Shown here piece after piece: positions 23,069-31,359 of a DNA stretch of 36,266 nucleotides (position 1 is its first letter; each line of letters starts with the position of its first letter). The notes under the pieces were generated by a model. That model did not search any database. It saw only the letters and a program-made list of their open reading frames with translations, and was not told where the DNA came from. Source of the stretch: Saccharothrix sp. ST-888. GTDB taxonomy: Bacteria > Actinomycetota > Actinomycetes > Streptomycetales > Streptomycetaceae. Location of the stretch: contig NZ_JYJF01000076.1 of NCBI RefSeq assembly GCF_000955975.1, positions 1-36,266 of the forward strand. Reading direction: 5' to 3'. The position numbers and the translations under genes are program-made.

Positions 23069-24379
23069 TCAGTTCTCCCGCCAGACAGCGATTCGCCAGC
23101 GTGCCACCCAGCCGAACACCAGGCCGGTCAGCAGTCCGGCGCCGGTGAGCACCAGCAGCAGCACCCAGCCCCGGCCGAGCCCGGCGGCCGGGCCGTCGGG
23201 GGCTGGGGAGGCGGCGGCCACGTCCACGGTCAGCTCCAGCGGCAGCCCGGGGTCGGCGGCCGCCCCCGGCTGCGGGGCGAAGGAGTTGCTGATGATCAGG
23301 CAGACCGTCCTGCCCTCGGCCGTGGCAGCGCCGGAACCGGTCGCGGTGGCCGTCGGGGTGGCCGAGGTGCCGGAGGCGGACCAGCGCACGCCGGTCGAGG
23401 CGACGTCGGTACGGCCGCTGCCCGCGTCCGTGCCGCGGACCAGTTCCTGTCCCGCCTGGTCGGTGGCCTGCAGCAGCACGCCGTAGTCGCGGGCCACCGC
23501 CCGGTCCATCGCGACGCTGACCGAGGCGCGCAGTTCCTGGCCCGGCTTGACCGGCACCCGGTAGACGCGGTGCTCGGAGAACTTCTCCCGGTCGCTGTAG
23601 ACGCCCGGGGTCAGCAGCGGTGCGGTCTCGCACTTGTCGGTGCCGGTGGTCTGGGCGGGCGTCACCTTGTAGGTGTCCCCGGCGCGGCCGACCAGCTGCT
23701 TGACCTTGCCGGTCAGCTGCTCCTGGGTGCGGACGTCGGTGTAGGTGCCGCCGGTCGCGTTGGCGATGCAGAGCAGCTGCTGGCGGGTCTTGTCGTCGTG
23801 GGCCAGACCCAGGGTGTCCACCACCAGGTGGGTGCCCTGGGCGGCGAGCTCGCGGGCCACGTCGCAGGGGTCCGGCGGGGCGCAGGTGTCCTCACCGTCG
23901 GTGATCAGCACCACCCGGCGGGTGGTCCGGCCGGTGCCGAGGTCCTTGGCGGCCTCGCGCAGCGCGAGTCCGATCGGGGTCCAGCCGGTGGGGCGCAGGG
24001 TGGCCACGGCGGTCTTCGCCTCGACCTTGTTGGTCTTGCCGATCGGGAAGAGCTGCTGGCTGTCCTTGCAGCCCATGGCCTGCTCGTTGCCGGGGTAGGT
24101 CGCGCCGAGCGTCCGGATGCCGAAGTCGGTCTCGGCCGGCAGTGCGTCGATCACCTCGTCGATGGACTGCTGGGCGACCGAGATCCGGCTCTTGCCCTGG
24201 ATGTCGGCGGTCCGCATCGAGCCGCTGACGTCGAGGACCAGGTCGACCCTCGGTGCCTCGGAGCTGGTGGGGGTGGTCTCGTCGGCCTGCGCGGGCAGCC
24301 CGCTGAGCAGGGCGCCGGCGGATATCGCCAGCGCGGCCAGCAGGCCCAGCGGCCGCCTGACCGGCAATCGTCGTCTCAT
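23069..24379 (-). CDS. Secreted, membrane-anchored VWA-domain protein
   Basis: A 436-aa protein with a signal peptide (about 1-31, GLLAALAISAGALLSGLPAQA), a von Willebrand factor A domain (~44-235) and a C-terminal span (~405-425) followed by a basic tail. The metal-ion-dependent adhesion site is complete: DVSGS at 50-54, Thr134 in TGWTPIGLAL, and DGED at 161-164. Paired Cys residues (CKDSQQLF, CAPPDPC, CIANA, CETAP, CLIIS) suggest disulphides outside the membrane. Such proteins bind partner proteins through the metal site. The start is uncertain: ATG 24379, 24397 and 24409 all lack a good ribosome-binding site. I chose the one giving the best signal peptide. It is coupled to the next gene and divergent from the SEDS gene. 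Confidence 0.82.
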   Translation of the reverse strand: MRRRLPVRRPLGLLAALAISAGALLSGLPAQADETTPTSSEAPRVDLVLDVSGSMRTADIQGKSRISVAQQSIDEVIDALPAETDFGIRTLGATYPGNEQAMGCKDSQQLFPIGKTNKVEAKTAVATLRPTGWTPIGLALREAAKDLGTGRTTRRVVLITDGEDTCAPPDPCDVARELAAQGTHLVVDTLGLAHDDKTRQQLLCIANATGGTYTDVRTQEQLTGKVKQLVGRAGDTYKVTPAQTTGTDKCETAPLLTPGVYSDREKFSEHRVYRVPVKPGQELRASVSVAMDRAVARDYGVLLQATDQAGQELVRGTDAGSGRTDVASTGVRWSASGTSATPTATATGSGAATAEGRTVCLIISNSFAPQPGAAADPGLPLELTVDVAAASPAPDGPAAGLGRGWVLLLVLTGAGLLTGLVFGWVARWRIAVWREN

Positions 24380-24626
24380 GGTCGTCACGGGCCGCATCCT
24401 ATGGATCATCAGTTGCGAAAGACCAATGCCCTCCCGGTGCTTGAACTTCCCTGCCGGAGAAGGGCGGAGCGCCTCGGGGCGCCTGCGGTGAGGTCGCGTC
24501 AGGCGGAACCGGGCGCCCTGCAATATCGGACACACCGCTACCAACAGCCATAAATATGGCAAATCCTGGTTAGGGTCGGGGGAACCGGACCCGTGTGCCG
24601 GGACATGTCCGTCCGCGGGAGACGGT
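24380..24626. other. Divergent regulatory gap between VWA and SEDS genes
   Basis: Together with the leader at 24627-24794 this gap is over 400 bp. An AT-rich patch (about 24520-24575, including CCATAAATATGG) probably carries promoters for both directions; TAGGGT at ~24571 is a -10 candidate for the plus strand without a clear -35. No coding pattern is seen in 24380-24626 beyond alternative VWA starts. Confidence 0.35.
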
Positions 24627-24710
24627 GTGAAGCCGGCCGGGTGGAAGGACACCTCCGTGAGCGAGCTGTTCGCGATCGCCCAGGCCGCACGGGCGGGGTC
24701 TGGCGCCTGA
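24627..24710 (+). CDS. Possible 27-aa leader peptide upstream of the SEDS gene
   Basis: GTG 24627 has GGGAG 5 bases upstream and opens a 27-codon frame, MKPAGWKDTSVSELFAIAQA plus ARAGSGA, ending at TGA 24708-24710. Codon third positions are largely G/C. An internal GTG (24657) with GGAAGGA before it could start a shorter 17-aa form, VSELFAIAQAARAGSGA. The stop is 20 bases before a strong hairpin, and that hairpin ends 20 bases before the AGGAGG of the SEDS gene. This resembles a leader-peptide/attenuator layout, but could be chance; no homologue is known to me. Confidence 0.35.
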   Translation: MKPAGWKDTSVSELFAIAQAARAGSGA

Positions 24711-24730
24711 GCCGGACACGCAGCACCCTC

Positions 24731-24764
24731 GGGGGTGGACGGGAGAGTCGGCCCGTCCACCCCC
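24731..24764 (+). promoter_or_regulatory. Hairpin in the 5' leader of the SEDS gene
   Basis: GGGGGTGGACGGG (24731-24743) and CCCGTCCACCCCC (24752-24764) pair perfectly over 13 bp around an 8-base loop. It lies between the putative leader peptide and the SEDS ribosome-binding site (24785-24790). No U-run follows, so it may act as an intrinsic pause, a translation control or an mRNA stabiliser. Confidence 0.5.
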
Positions 24765-24794
24765 GCCTGTACCGCCGAGCAGACAGGAGGGCCC

Positions 24795-26144
24795 GTGGCC
24801 TCACCCTCCGCCGTGGCCAGGGCCGGCGCCCCGGAGGGCCGCCCGGTCAAGAGCCGTCGCAACACCGAACTCGTCCTGGTGCTCGGTGCCGTGCTGATCG
24901 CCGTCTTCGGCTATGTCGAGGTCGGCGTCGACATCGACGGCAGGGTGCCGTCGGGCGCGGTCGGGTACGGGGTCGCGCTGGGGGTGCTCGCGCTGGCCGC
25001 GCACGGGGTGATCCGCTGGAAGGCCGGATACGCGGACCCGCTGCTGCTGCCGATCGCGGTCCTGCTCAACGGTGTCGGACTGGTCGTCATCTACCGCCTG
25101 GACCGGGCCACGCCGAAGAGCGAGGCGGCCCCCACCCAGCTGCTCTGGTCCACCCTCGGGGTGGCCCTGTTCATCGGCGTGGTGGTGGTGCTGCGCGACC
25201 ACAGGATCCTCCAGCGGTACGCCTACATCGGCGCACTGGTGGCGCTGGTGCTGCTGATCCTGCCGATCTTCTTCCCGCCGGTGTACGGCTCGCGGATCTG
25301 GATCACCGTCGGCCCGCTCTCCTTCCAGCCGGGCGAGTTCGCCAAGATCCTGCTGGCGATCTTCTTCGCCGCGTACCTGGCGGTGCACCGGGACGCGCTG
25401 GCGCTGACCGGGCGCCGGGTCTGGAGGTTCCAGCTGCCGCGCGGGCGGGTGCTCGGCCCGGTGCTGCTGATCTGGGCCGCCTTCGTGGGCGTCCTGGTGC
25501 TGGAGACCGACCTCGGTACCTCGCTGCTCTTCTTCGGCCTCTTCGTGGTGATGCTGTACGTGGCGACCGCGCGCACCGGCTGGATCGCGATCGGGCTGGT
25601 GCTGGCCGCGATCGGGGCGGTCACCGTGGGCTGGCTCTCCCCGCACGTGCACAGCCGGGTGACGGACTGGCTGGACCCGCTGGCCTCCATCTCGGCCGGG
25701 CAGGGCGCCAACCAGATCGCCCAGTCGCTGTTCGCCTTCGCCTGGGGCGGCGTGCTGGGTACCGGTCTCGGCCTCGGGCACTCGATCCTGATCGGCTTCG
25801 CCGCCAAGTCCGACTTCATCCTGGCGACCATCGGGGAGGAGCTCGGCCTGGTCGGCCTGGTCACGCTGTTGCTGCTGTACGCGCTGCTGATCTCGCGCGG
25901 CTTCCGGACCGGGATCGCGCTCAGGGACCCGTTCGGGCGGCTGCTGGCGATCGGCCTGGCCGCCATCGTCGGTCTGCAGGTCTTCGTGGTGGCCGGCGGG
26001 GTGCTCGGGCTGATTCCACTGACCGGGATGACGCTGCCCTTCATCGCCCAGGGCGGCTCCTCGGTGGTGACCAACTGGATCATCGTCGCGCTGCTGGTCC
26101 GGATGAGCGACATCGCCCGCCGGCCGCTGCCGGAGGGGGAGTAG
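24795..26144 (+). CDS. SEDS-family peptidoglycan polymerase (FtsW/RodA)
   Basis: A 449-aa integral membrane protein of the SEDS family, which polymerises glycan strands from lipid II together with a class B PBP. It has about 10 hydrophobic segments. Conserved blocks include VYGSRIWITVGPLSFQPGEF AKI, LVLETDLGTSLLFFGLFVVM, ISAGQGANQIAQSLFAFAWG and the C-terminal GMTLPFIAQGGSS, the last being the best SEDS signature. GTG 24795 has AGGAGG 4 bases upstream. The partner PBP starts 3 bp after its stop. RodA-type and FtsW-type are hard to separate here; there is no kinase or PASTA gene beside it, unlike the oriC-proximal rodA-pbpA-pkn cluster, so this may be an extra SEDS/PBP pair. Confidence 0.92.
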   Translation: MASPSAVARAGAPEGRPVKSRRNTELVLVLGAVLIAVFGYVEVGVDIDGRVPSGAVGYGVALGVLALAAHGVIRWKAGYADPLLLPIAVLLNGVGLVVIYRLDRATPKSEAAPTQLLWSTLGVALFIGVVVVLRDHRILQRYAYIGALVALVLLILPIFFPPVYGSRIWITVGPLSFQPGEFAKILLAIFFAAYLAVHRDALALTGRRVWRFQLPRGRVLGPVLLIWAAFVGVLVLETDLGTSLLFFGLFVVMLYVATARTGWIAIGLVLAAIGAVTVGWLSPHVHSRVTDWLDPLASISAGQGANQIAQSLFAFAWGGVLGTGLGLGHSILIGFAAKSDFILATIGEELGLVGLVTLLLLYALLISRGFRTGIALRDPFGRLLAIGLAAIVGLQVFVVAGGVLGLIPLTGMTLPFIAQGGSSVVTNWIIVALLVRMSDIARRPLPEGE

Positions 26145-26147
26145 CCG

Positions 26148-27668
26148 ATGGTCCGCCGCAGACGCCCCAGGACGTCGGCCAACGGCCCGCAGGGCCTGCC
26201 CGGCATCTCCACCACCGGACGCCGGGCCGGTACCTTCGTACTGCTGCTGATCGTCGCGCTCGCCGCCCAGGCCACCCGGGTCCAGGTCTTCGAGGCCGAC
26301 TCGCTCGACCACAACTCCGCCAACCAGCGCGCGACCATCCAGCGGTACTCCCAGCCGCGCGGAAACATCCTGGTGGCCGGCCAGCCGGTCACCGGTTCGG
26401 TGGCGACCGGCGGCCGGTACGCGTACAAGCGCACCTACACCGACGGCTCCCGGTACGCGGCGATCACCGGCTACTCCTCGCAGACCTACGGCAACACCCA
26501 GCTCGAAGGCGTCTACGACGACCTGCTCTCCGGCACCGACGACCGTCTGGCGAGCTGGGCGCTCTGGGACGAGGTGGCCCGCAGGCAGAACCCCGGCGGG
26601 GACGTCCACACCACCATCGACAAGGCCGCCCAGCAGGCCGCCATGGACGGCCTCAACGGGCAGAAGGGCGCCGTCGCGGCGATCGAACCCGCCACCGGCC
26701 GGATCCTCGCGCTGGTCAGCACCCCCTCGTACGACCCCGGCGCCTTCGCCGGCTCCTCGGGCGCCGACCAGGCCGCCTGGGACAGGCTCCGGGCCGACAC
26801 CAACCAGCCGATGCTCAACCGGGCGCTGCGGCAGATCTACCCGCCGGGCTCGACCTTCAAGGTGGTCACGGCGGCGGCCGCGCTCTCCGCCGGGGTCGTC
26901 ACCGACACCGGGGAGGGGACCGGCGCCCCGTACCCGTACGTCATGCCGGGGACCACGACGCCGCTGGTCAACGACACCAGCGCCTGTGACACCGCGGATC
27001 TGTCGCTGGACACCGCAATGACGTACTCCTGCAACAGCGTGATGGGATACCTCGGGGTGCGGACCGGGCTGGAGAAGATGACGGCGATGGCCGAGAACTT
27101 CGGCTTCAACGACCCGAGACTGGACATCCCGGTGCGGGCCGCGCGCAGCAACTTCGACACCAGGATGAACCAGTCGCAGGTCGCGCTCTCCTCGATCGGC
27201 CAGTACGACACCGCCGCCACGCCGCTGGTGATGGCCATGGTCGCGGCGGGCGTCGCCAACAACGGCACGGTGATGTATCCACAGCTTGTGGACAGACTGG
27301 CGAAGAGCGACGGCAGCACGGTCCAGGTGATGGAGCCCGTCACCTACCGGAAGGCGATGACCCCGTCCGTCGCCGGGCAGGTGCAGCAGCTGATGACCGA
27401 CGTGGTGGAGAACGGCACCGGCCGCAACGCCCGGATCTCCGATGCCGTCGTCGGCGGCAAGACCGGTACCGCCCAGCACGGCGTCGACAACACCGGCACC
27501 CCCTACGCCTGGTTCATCTCCTGGGCCAGGCCCGCCGACTCCCGCGACGTCCCCCCGGTCGCGGTGGCCGTGGTGATCGCCGACAGCGAGGCCACCGACG
27601 TCACCGGCGGCGGCCTCGCCGCGCCGATCGCCAGGTCCGTGATGCAGGCGGTGCTCCAGGGCCACTGA
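26148..27668 (+). CDS. pbpA: Class B penicillin-binding protein (PbpA type)
   Basis: A 506-aa transpeptidase that cross-links peptidoglycan made by its SEDS partner. It has a basic N-terminus, one membrane span (~28-45, TFVLLLIVALAAQATRVQVF), a dimerisation region and a C-terminal penicillin-binding domain. The three active-site motifs are STFK with the acylated Ser235, SCN at 294-296, and KTGT at 438-441. The ATG follows the SEDS stop by three bases with GGGGGAG upstream, so the pair is coupled. Length and order match PbpA of actinobacteria, which acts with RodA. The next gene is 323 bp away with its own promoter region. Confidence 0.93.
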   Translation: MVRRRRPRTSANGPQGLPGISTTGRRAGTFVLLLIVALAAQATRVQVFEADSLDHNSANQRATIQRYSQPRGNILVAGQPVTGSVATGGRYAYKRTYTDGSRYAAITGYSSQTYGNTQLEGVYDDLLSGTDDRLASWALWDEVARRQNPGGDVHTTIDKAAQQAAMDGLNGQKGAVAAIEPATGRILALVSTPSYDPGAFAGSSGADQAAWDRLRADTNQPMLNRALRQIYPPGSTFKVVTAAAALSAGVVTDTGEGTGAPYPYVMPGTTTPLVNDTSACDTADLSLDTAMTYSCNSVMGYLGVRTGLEKMTAMAENFGFNDPRLDIPVRAARSNFDTRMNQSQVALSSIGQYDTAATPLVMAMVAAGVANNGTVMYPQLVDRLAKSDGSTVQVMEPVTYRKAMTPSVAGQVQQLMTDVVENGTGRNARISDAVVGGKTGTAQHGVDNTGTPYAWFISWARPADSRDVPPVAVAVVIADSEATDVTGGGLAAPIARSVMQAVLQGH

Positions 27669-27991
27669 CGGGCGGACAGGCGAACCGCTGTCAGGCGCCG
27701 AACGCACTCTGCCGGAGAGCGGGATGACCCTGGCGGGCGTCCGATACCGGCCGGCACGGCCTGATCCCAACCACTACGCGGACGGATCGCCGCGCCGTCT
27801 GCTTTCTGTCCGGTTTGTCAGGGGTTATGCGACGATTCGTACAAGGCGGACCTCGGCTCTCACCGTTTGCGCTACTGGTGGATTCGCGGGGTACTGTCCC
27901 ATCTTTGTTCGGTTGGTCCGTCTGCTCCCCCCACGAGCAGCTGCGGAGCAGTCGCTAGGACACCCTCCCCCGCCTAGAAGGAACCACCGCG
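27669..27991 (+). promoter_or_regulatory. Intergenic region with candidate promoter for the permease
   Basis: This 323-bp gap contains a candidate housekeeping promoter, TTGCGC (27867-27872), 19 bp, then TACTGT (27892-27897), about 95 bp before the permease start. The -35 is weak. The ribosome-binding site AGAAGGA (27976-27982) is 9 bases from the TTG. No ORF with good codon use is present. Confidence 0.35.
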
Positions 27992-29473
27992 TTGACCACC
28001 CCAAGCACCACCAGCGCGCGTCTGTTCAGACGGAAGCCGATCGACACCCTGATCGCCGAGAGCGGTTCGGCCGACAGCCTCCCTGCCGGGGCACCCGAGG
28101 AGGGCGGCCGCTCCGGGATCCACCTGCGCCGCTCGATCGGCCTCTGGCAGCTCTCCTCGATCGGTATCGGCGCGACCGTCGGCACCGGCATCTTCTTCGT
28201 GCTGAGCAGCGCGGTCCCCGAGGCCGGCCCCGCGGTGATCGTGTCCTTCGTGCTGGCGGCGGTCACGGCCGGTCTGACGGCGCTCTGCTACGCCGAGATG
28301 GCCTCCGCGATCCCGGTCTCCGGCTCCTCGTACTCGTACGCCTACGCGACGCTCGGCGAGATCGTCGCCTTCGGGGTCGGCGTCTGCCTGCTGCTGGAGT
28401 ACGGGGTCTCGGCCTCCGCCATCGCGGTGAGCTGGGGCCAGTACCTGAACAAGTTCTTCGACCTGGCCTTCGGCTTCCGGATCCCGGAGTGGATGGCGGC
28501 GCCGCCCGGCGACGGCGGGTACTTCAACCTGCCCGCCGTGATCCTGGTGGCCATGGTGGTCCTGCTGCTGATCCGCGGTGTCAGCGAGTCGGCCAAGGTC
28601 AACGCGACCATGGTCGGCATCAAGATCGTGATCCTGGTGCTCTTCATCGCGATCGGCCTCACCGGCTTCCGCAGCGGCAACCTGAGCCCGTTCATGCCGC
28701 TCGGCTTCGGCGGTGTGCAGGTGGCCGCGTCGAGCATCTTCTTCTCGTTCATCGGTCTGGACGCGGTCTCCACGGCGGGTGAAGAGGTCAAGAACCCGCG
28801 CCGCACCCTGCCGCTGGCGATCATCATCTCGCTGGTCGTGGTCACCCTGCTGTACATCGGTGTCGCCATCGCCGCCCTCGGCGCCCAGTCGTGGCAGAAG
28901 TTCGACGGCCAGGAGGCCGGGCTCGCGCAGATCCTCCAGGACATCACCGGCCAGACCTGGCCGGGCCTGATGTTCGCGCTCGGTGCGATCATCTCGATCT
29001 TCAGCGTCACCCTCGTGGTGATCTACGGCCAGACCCGCATCCTGTACTCGATGGGCCGCGACGGCATGCTGCCGAAGAAGTTCGCCGAGGTCTCCCCGAA
29101 GACCGGTACCCCGGTCTGGAACACCCTGGTGGTCGGTGTCGGCGTCGCCGCCCTGGCGGCCTTCGTCCCGCTCGACATCCTGACCGACCTGACCAGCCTG
29201 GGCACCCTGGTCGCGTTCTCGGTGGTCTCGATCGGCGTGATCATCCTGCGCCGCACCCAGCCGCACCTGCCGCGCGGCTTCCGGGTTCCCGGCTACCCGG
29301 TCGTCCCGCTGCTCAGCGTCGGCTTCTGCGCCTACCTGATCTACGGGCTGCACCCGCTGACCTTCCTGTTCTTCGGGATCGCCCTCGCCATCGCCGCTGT
29401 CATCTACTTCGGCTACAGCGTCAAGCACTCCAAGCTCAACCGGGCGGAGAGCGAGCTCAGCACGGGCGGCTGA
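27992..29473 (+). CDS. APC-superfamily cationic amino acid permease (YfnA/CAT type)
   Basis: A 493-aa transporter with about 12 membrane spans after a ~50-residue cytoplasmic N-terminus. SIGIGATVGTGIFFVLSSAV is the broken first helix of the APC fold (GxGIF-like), and FFSFIGLDAVSTAGEEVKNP on span 6 with RTLPLAIIIS is the amino-acid-permease signature. LYSMGRDGMLPKKFAEVSPK is the usual loop after span 8. Homologues import amino acids by proton symport or exchange; substrate is not assignable. The start is TTG 27992 with AGAAGGA upstream. A 19-bp terminator follows, so it is a single-gene unit. Confidence 0.9.
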   Translation: MTTPSTTSARLFRRKPIDTLIAESGSADSLPAGAPEEGGRSGIHLRRSIGLWQLSSIGIGATVGTGIFFVLSSAVPEAGPAVIVSFVLAAVTAGLTALCYAEMASAIPVSGSSYSYAYATLGEIVAFGVGVCLLLEYGVSASAIAVSWGQYLNKFFDLAFGFRIPEWMAAPPGDGGYFNLPAVILVAMVVLLLIRGVSESAKVNATMVGIKIVILVLFIAIGLTGFRSGNLSPFMPLGFGGVQVAASSIFFSFIGLDAVSTAGEEVKNPRRTLPLAIIISLVVVTLLYIGVAIAALGAQSWQKFDGQEAGLAQILQDITGQTWPGLMFALGAIISIFSVTLVVIYGQTRILYSMGRDGMLPKKFAEVSPKTGTPVWNTLVVGVGVAALAAFVPLDILTDLTSLGTLVAFSVVSIGVIILRRTQPHLPRGFRVPGYPVVPLLSVGFCAYLIYGLHPLTFLFFGIALAIAAVIYFGYSVKHSKLNRAESELSTGG

Positions 29474-29508
29474 GCACGGCCGTACGCAGGCTGCGGTCCG
29501 CGCACCGG

Positions 29509-29549
29509 GCCGAGGGGCTGCCGGGGGATTCCCCCGGCAGCCCCTCGGC
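29509..29549 (+). terminator. Terminator of the permease gene
   Basis: GCCGAGGGGCTGCCGGGGG (29509-29527) and its perfect complement (29531-29549) form a 19-bp stem with a three-base loop, 36 bp past the permease stop. Confidence 0.88.
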
Positions 29550-29757
29550 GTTCGACCTGGCCCCGGACCGGCGCGCGGCGGACCCGCTCGCAGGTGCCCG
29601 GCGCGCGGTGGGCCGTAGGGCCGGACCCAGCGGCGGTGGCTACTCCGGATGCGGCTGGGGGATGCTCTGACGTCCGGGCGGATGTTTGATGCGTAACGGT
29701 GGCCCCGGAGTGCGGACCGAGCGGGGAGCCACGGTGATACGGAGTCGGGAGACGGGC

Positions 29758-31341
29758 ATGGGCGAGCGGCGGGGGTCGGGCACCGGGCGGCGGCGGTTTC
29801 TCGGGCTGGCGGCGGGGGCCGCGGTCGGGTTGAGCGCCTGCGGCCCCGGGGGTACGCCGGGGGCGGCCCCCGCGGCGAGTGCCGCGAGCGCCGGGGCGTC
29901 GGCGGCGGGCGGCCCCGCCCCGGGCCCGTCCGGGAGCCGGGCCGAGAACGAGCGGCCGGGTGATGCGGACTGGAAGGTGACCCAGGCCGGTCCCGCGCGG
30001 GCGATCGAGGGGTTCGCCGACCGGGTGAGTGTGCTCCCGGGCGAGCAGTTCGGGCTGCATGTGTCGACCACCGCGCCGGGGTTCACCGTCTCCGCGTACC
30101 GGATGGGCTGGTACGGCGGTGCGCGGGCCCGGCTGGTGTGGCGCTCCGAGCGGCTGCCGGGCAGCCGGCAGGCCGATCCGACGGTCGACCAGCGGACCAG
30201 GACGGTCCGTACCGACTGGGCCAGGAGCACCACGGTGGACACCGAGGGCTGGCCGGAGGGCAGCTACCTGCTCCGCCTGGATGCCGAGGACGGATCGGGG
30301 CAGCGCTTCGTCCCGGTCACCGTCCGGTCGGCGGTCACTGCGGGGAGGACGGTGATCGTCAACGCCCCGGCGACCTGGCAGGCGTACAACGAGTGGGGCG
30401 GGTACAGCCTCTACAACGGCCCGACCGGGGGACTGGCGACCCGTTCGCTGGAGGTCACCTTCGACCGGCCGTACCTGTACGACAACGGTGCCGGGCTGTT
30501 CCTGGTGTACGAGGCGCCGCTGATCGCCCTGGCGGAGAAACTCGGCCTGCCACTGGCCTACACCACGGGAGTGGACGTGGCGCGCGATCCGGCGCTGCTG
30601 CACGGGGCGACGGCCGTGGTGTCGCTGGGGCATGACGAGTACTGGTCGCCGGAGCAGCGGCAGCATGTCACCTCAGCCCGGGACGCCGGGACCAATGTGG
30701 CGGTCCTGGGCGCCAACTGCTGCTTCCGCCGGGTCCGCTTCGAGCCCTCGGGCCTCGGGCCGGACCGTACGGTGGTCTGCTACAAGGCCGCCTACCAGGA
30801 GGACCCCGGCTACCGGGCGGGGAAGCCCGCGACCACCGACTTCCGCGAGCAGCCGGGCGCCGATCCGGAGAGTTCGCTGCTCGGGGTGATCTACGACGGC
30901 TACCCGGTCGACGCCCCCTATGTGGTGACCGAGCCCGGCCACTGGCTGTTCGCCGGGACGGGGGTCAAGGCGGGCGACAGCTTCCCGCACCTGGTCGGGG
31001 TCGAGTACGACCGGGTGCTCACCGGCTTCCCCACGCCCCGGCCGATCGAGATCCTGGCCCACTCGCCGGTGGTCTGCGACGGGCGGCGCAGCTTCGCGGA
31101 CTCCGCGTACTACACGGTGCCGAGCGGCGCCGGGGTGTTCGCCAGCGGGACGATGCGCTGGGTGGAGTCGCTGGACGCCAACGGCCCCGGCGGCGGCCGG
31201 GCCGATCACGGGATGGACGCCGCGGCCGGGGCGATGACCCGGCAGGTCACCGAGAACCTGCTCCGGGCCTTCGCGGCCGGCCCGGCCGGGCGCAGCCACC
31301 CGGCCGCCGACAACGTCGAGGCCGTGTACGGGAAGGGCTGA
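29758..31341 (+). CDS. Tat-exported lipoprotein with N,N-dimethylformamidase beta-subunit-like domain
   Basis: A 527-aa protein. The N-terminus has the twin-arginine motif GRRRFLGLAAGAAVGLSACG, with LSAC as a lipobox, so it should be exported folded and lipid-anchored at the outer face. A Pro/Ala/Gly linker leads to a domain resembling the C-terminal part of dimethylformamidase large subunits: GFTVSAYRMGWYGGARARLV, NAPATWQAYNEWGGYSLYN, VSLGHDEYWSPEQRQHVTSA and YKAAYQEDPGY. His, Asp and Glu residues of GHDEYWS are candidate metal or catalytic ligands. Many such proteins are uncharacterised, and amidase activity here is not shown. ATG 29758 has GGGAG 6 bases upstream; GTG 29734 is an alternative. 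Its stop is 12 bp from the convergent PBP stop. Confidence 0.82.
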   Translation: MGERRGSGTGRRRFLGLAAGAAVGLSACGPGGTPGAAPAASAASAGASAAGGPAPGPSGSRAENERPGDADWKVTQAGPARAIEGFADRVSVLPGEQFGLHVSTTAPGFTVSAYRMGWYGGARARLVWRSERLPGSRQADPTVDQRTRTVRTDWARSTTVDTEGWPEGSYLLRLDAEDGSGQRFVPVTVRSAVTAGRTVIVNAPATWQAYNEWGGYSLYNGPTGGLATRSLEVTFDRPYLYDNGAGLFLVYEAPLIALAEKLGLPLAYTTGVDVARDPALLHGATAVVSLGHDEYWSPEQRQHVTSARDAGTNVAVLGANCCFRRVRFEPSGLGPDRTVVCYKAAYQEDPGYRAGKPATTDFREQPGADPESSLLGVIYDGYPVDAPYVVTEPGHWLFAGTGVKAGDSFPHLVGVEYDRVLTGFPTPRPIEILAHSPVVCDGRRSFADSAYYTVPSGAGVFASGTMRWVESLDANGPGGGRADHGMDAAAGAMTRQVTENLLRAFAAGPAGRSHPAADNVEAVYGKG

Positions 31342-31359
31342 CCCGTCCGGCGCTCAGCC
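31336..31359. terminator. Inverted repeat spanning two convergent stop codons
   Basis: GGCTGA (31336-31341) and TCAGCC (31354-31359) flank a 12-base loop. Each arm contains the TGA of one of the two convergent genes. The stem is short, so its strength as a terminator is doubtful, but no other hairpin fits between these genes. Confidence 0.35.

Noticed and set aside
24801..27770. 989-codon minus-strand ORF opposite the SEDS and PBP genes
   Set aside because: An Arg/Gly/Asp/His/Gln-rich antisense shadow; the plus strand has complete SEDS and PBP motifs.
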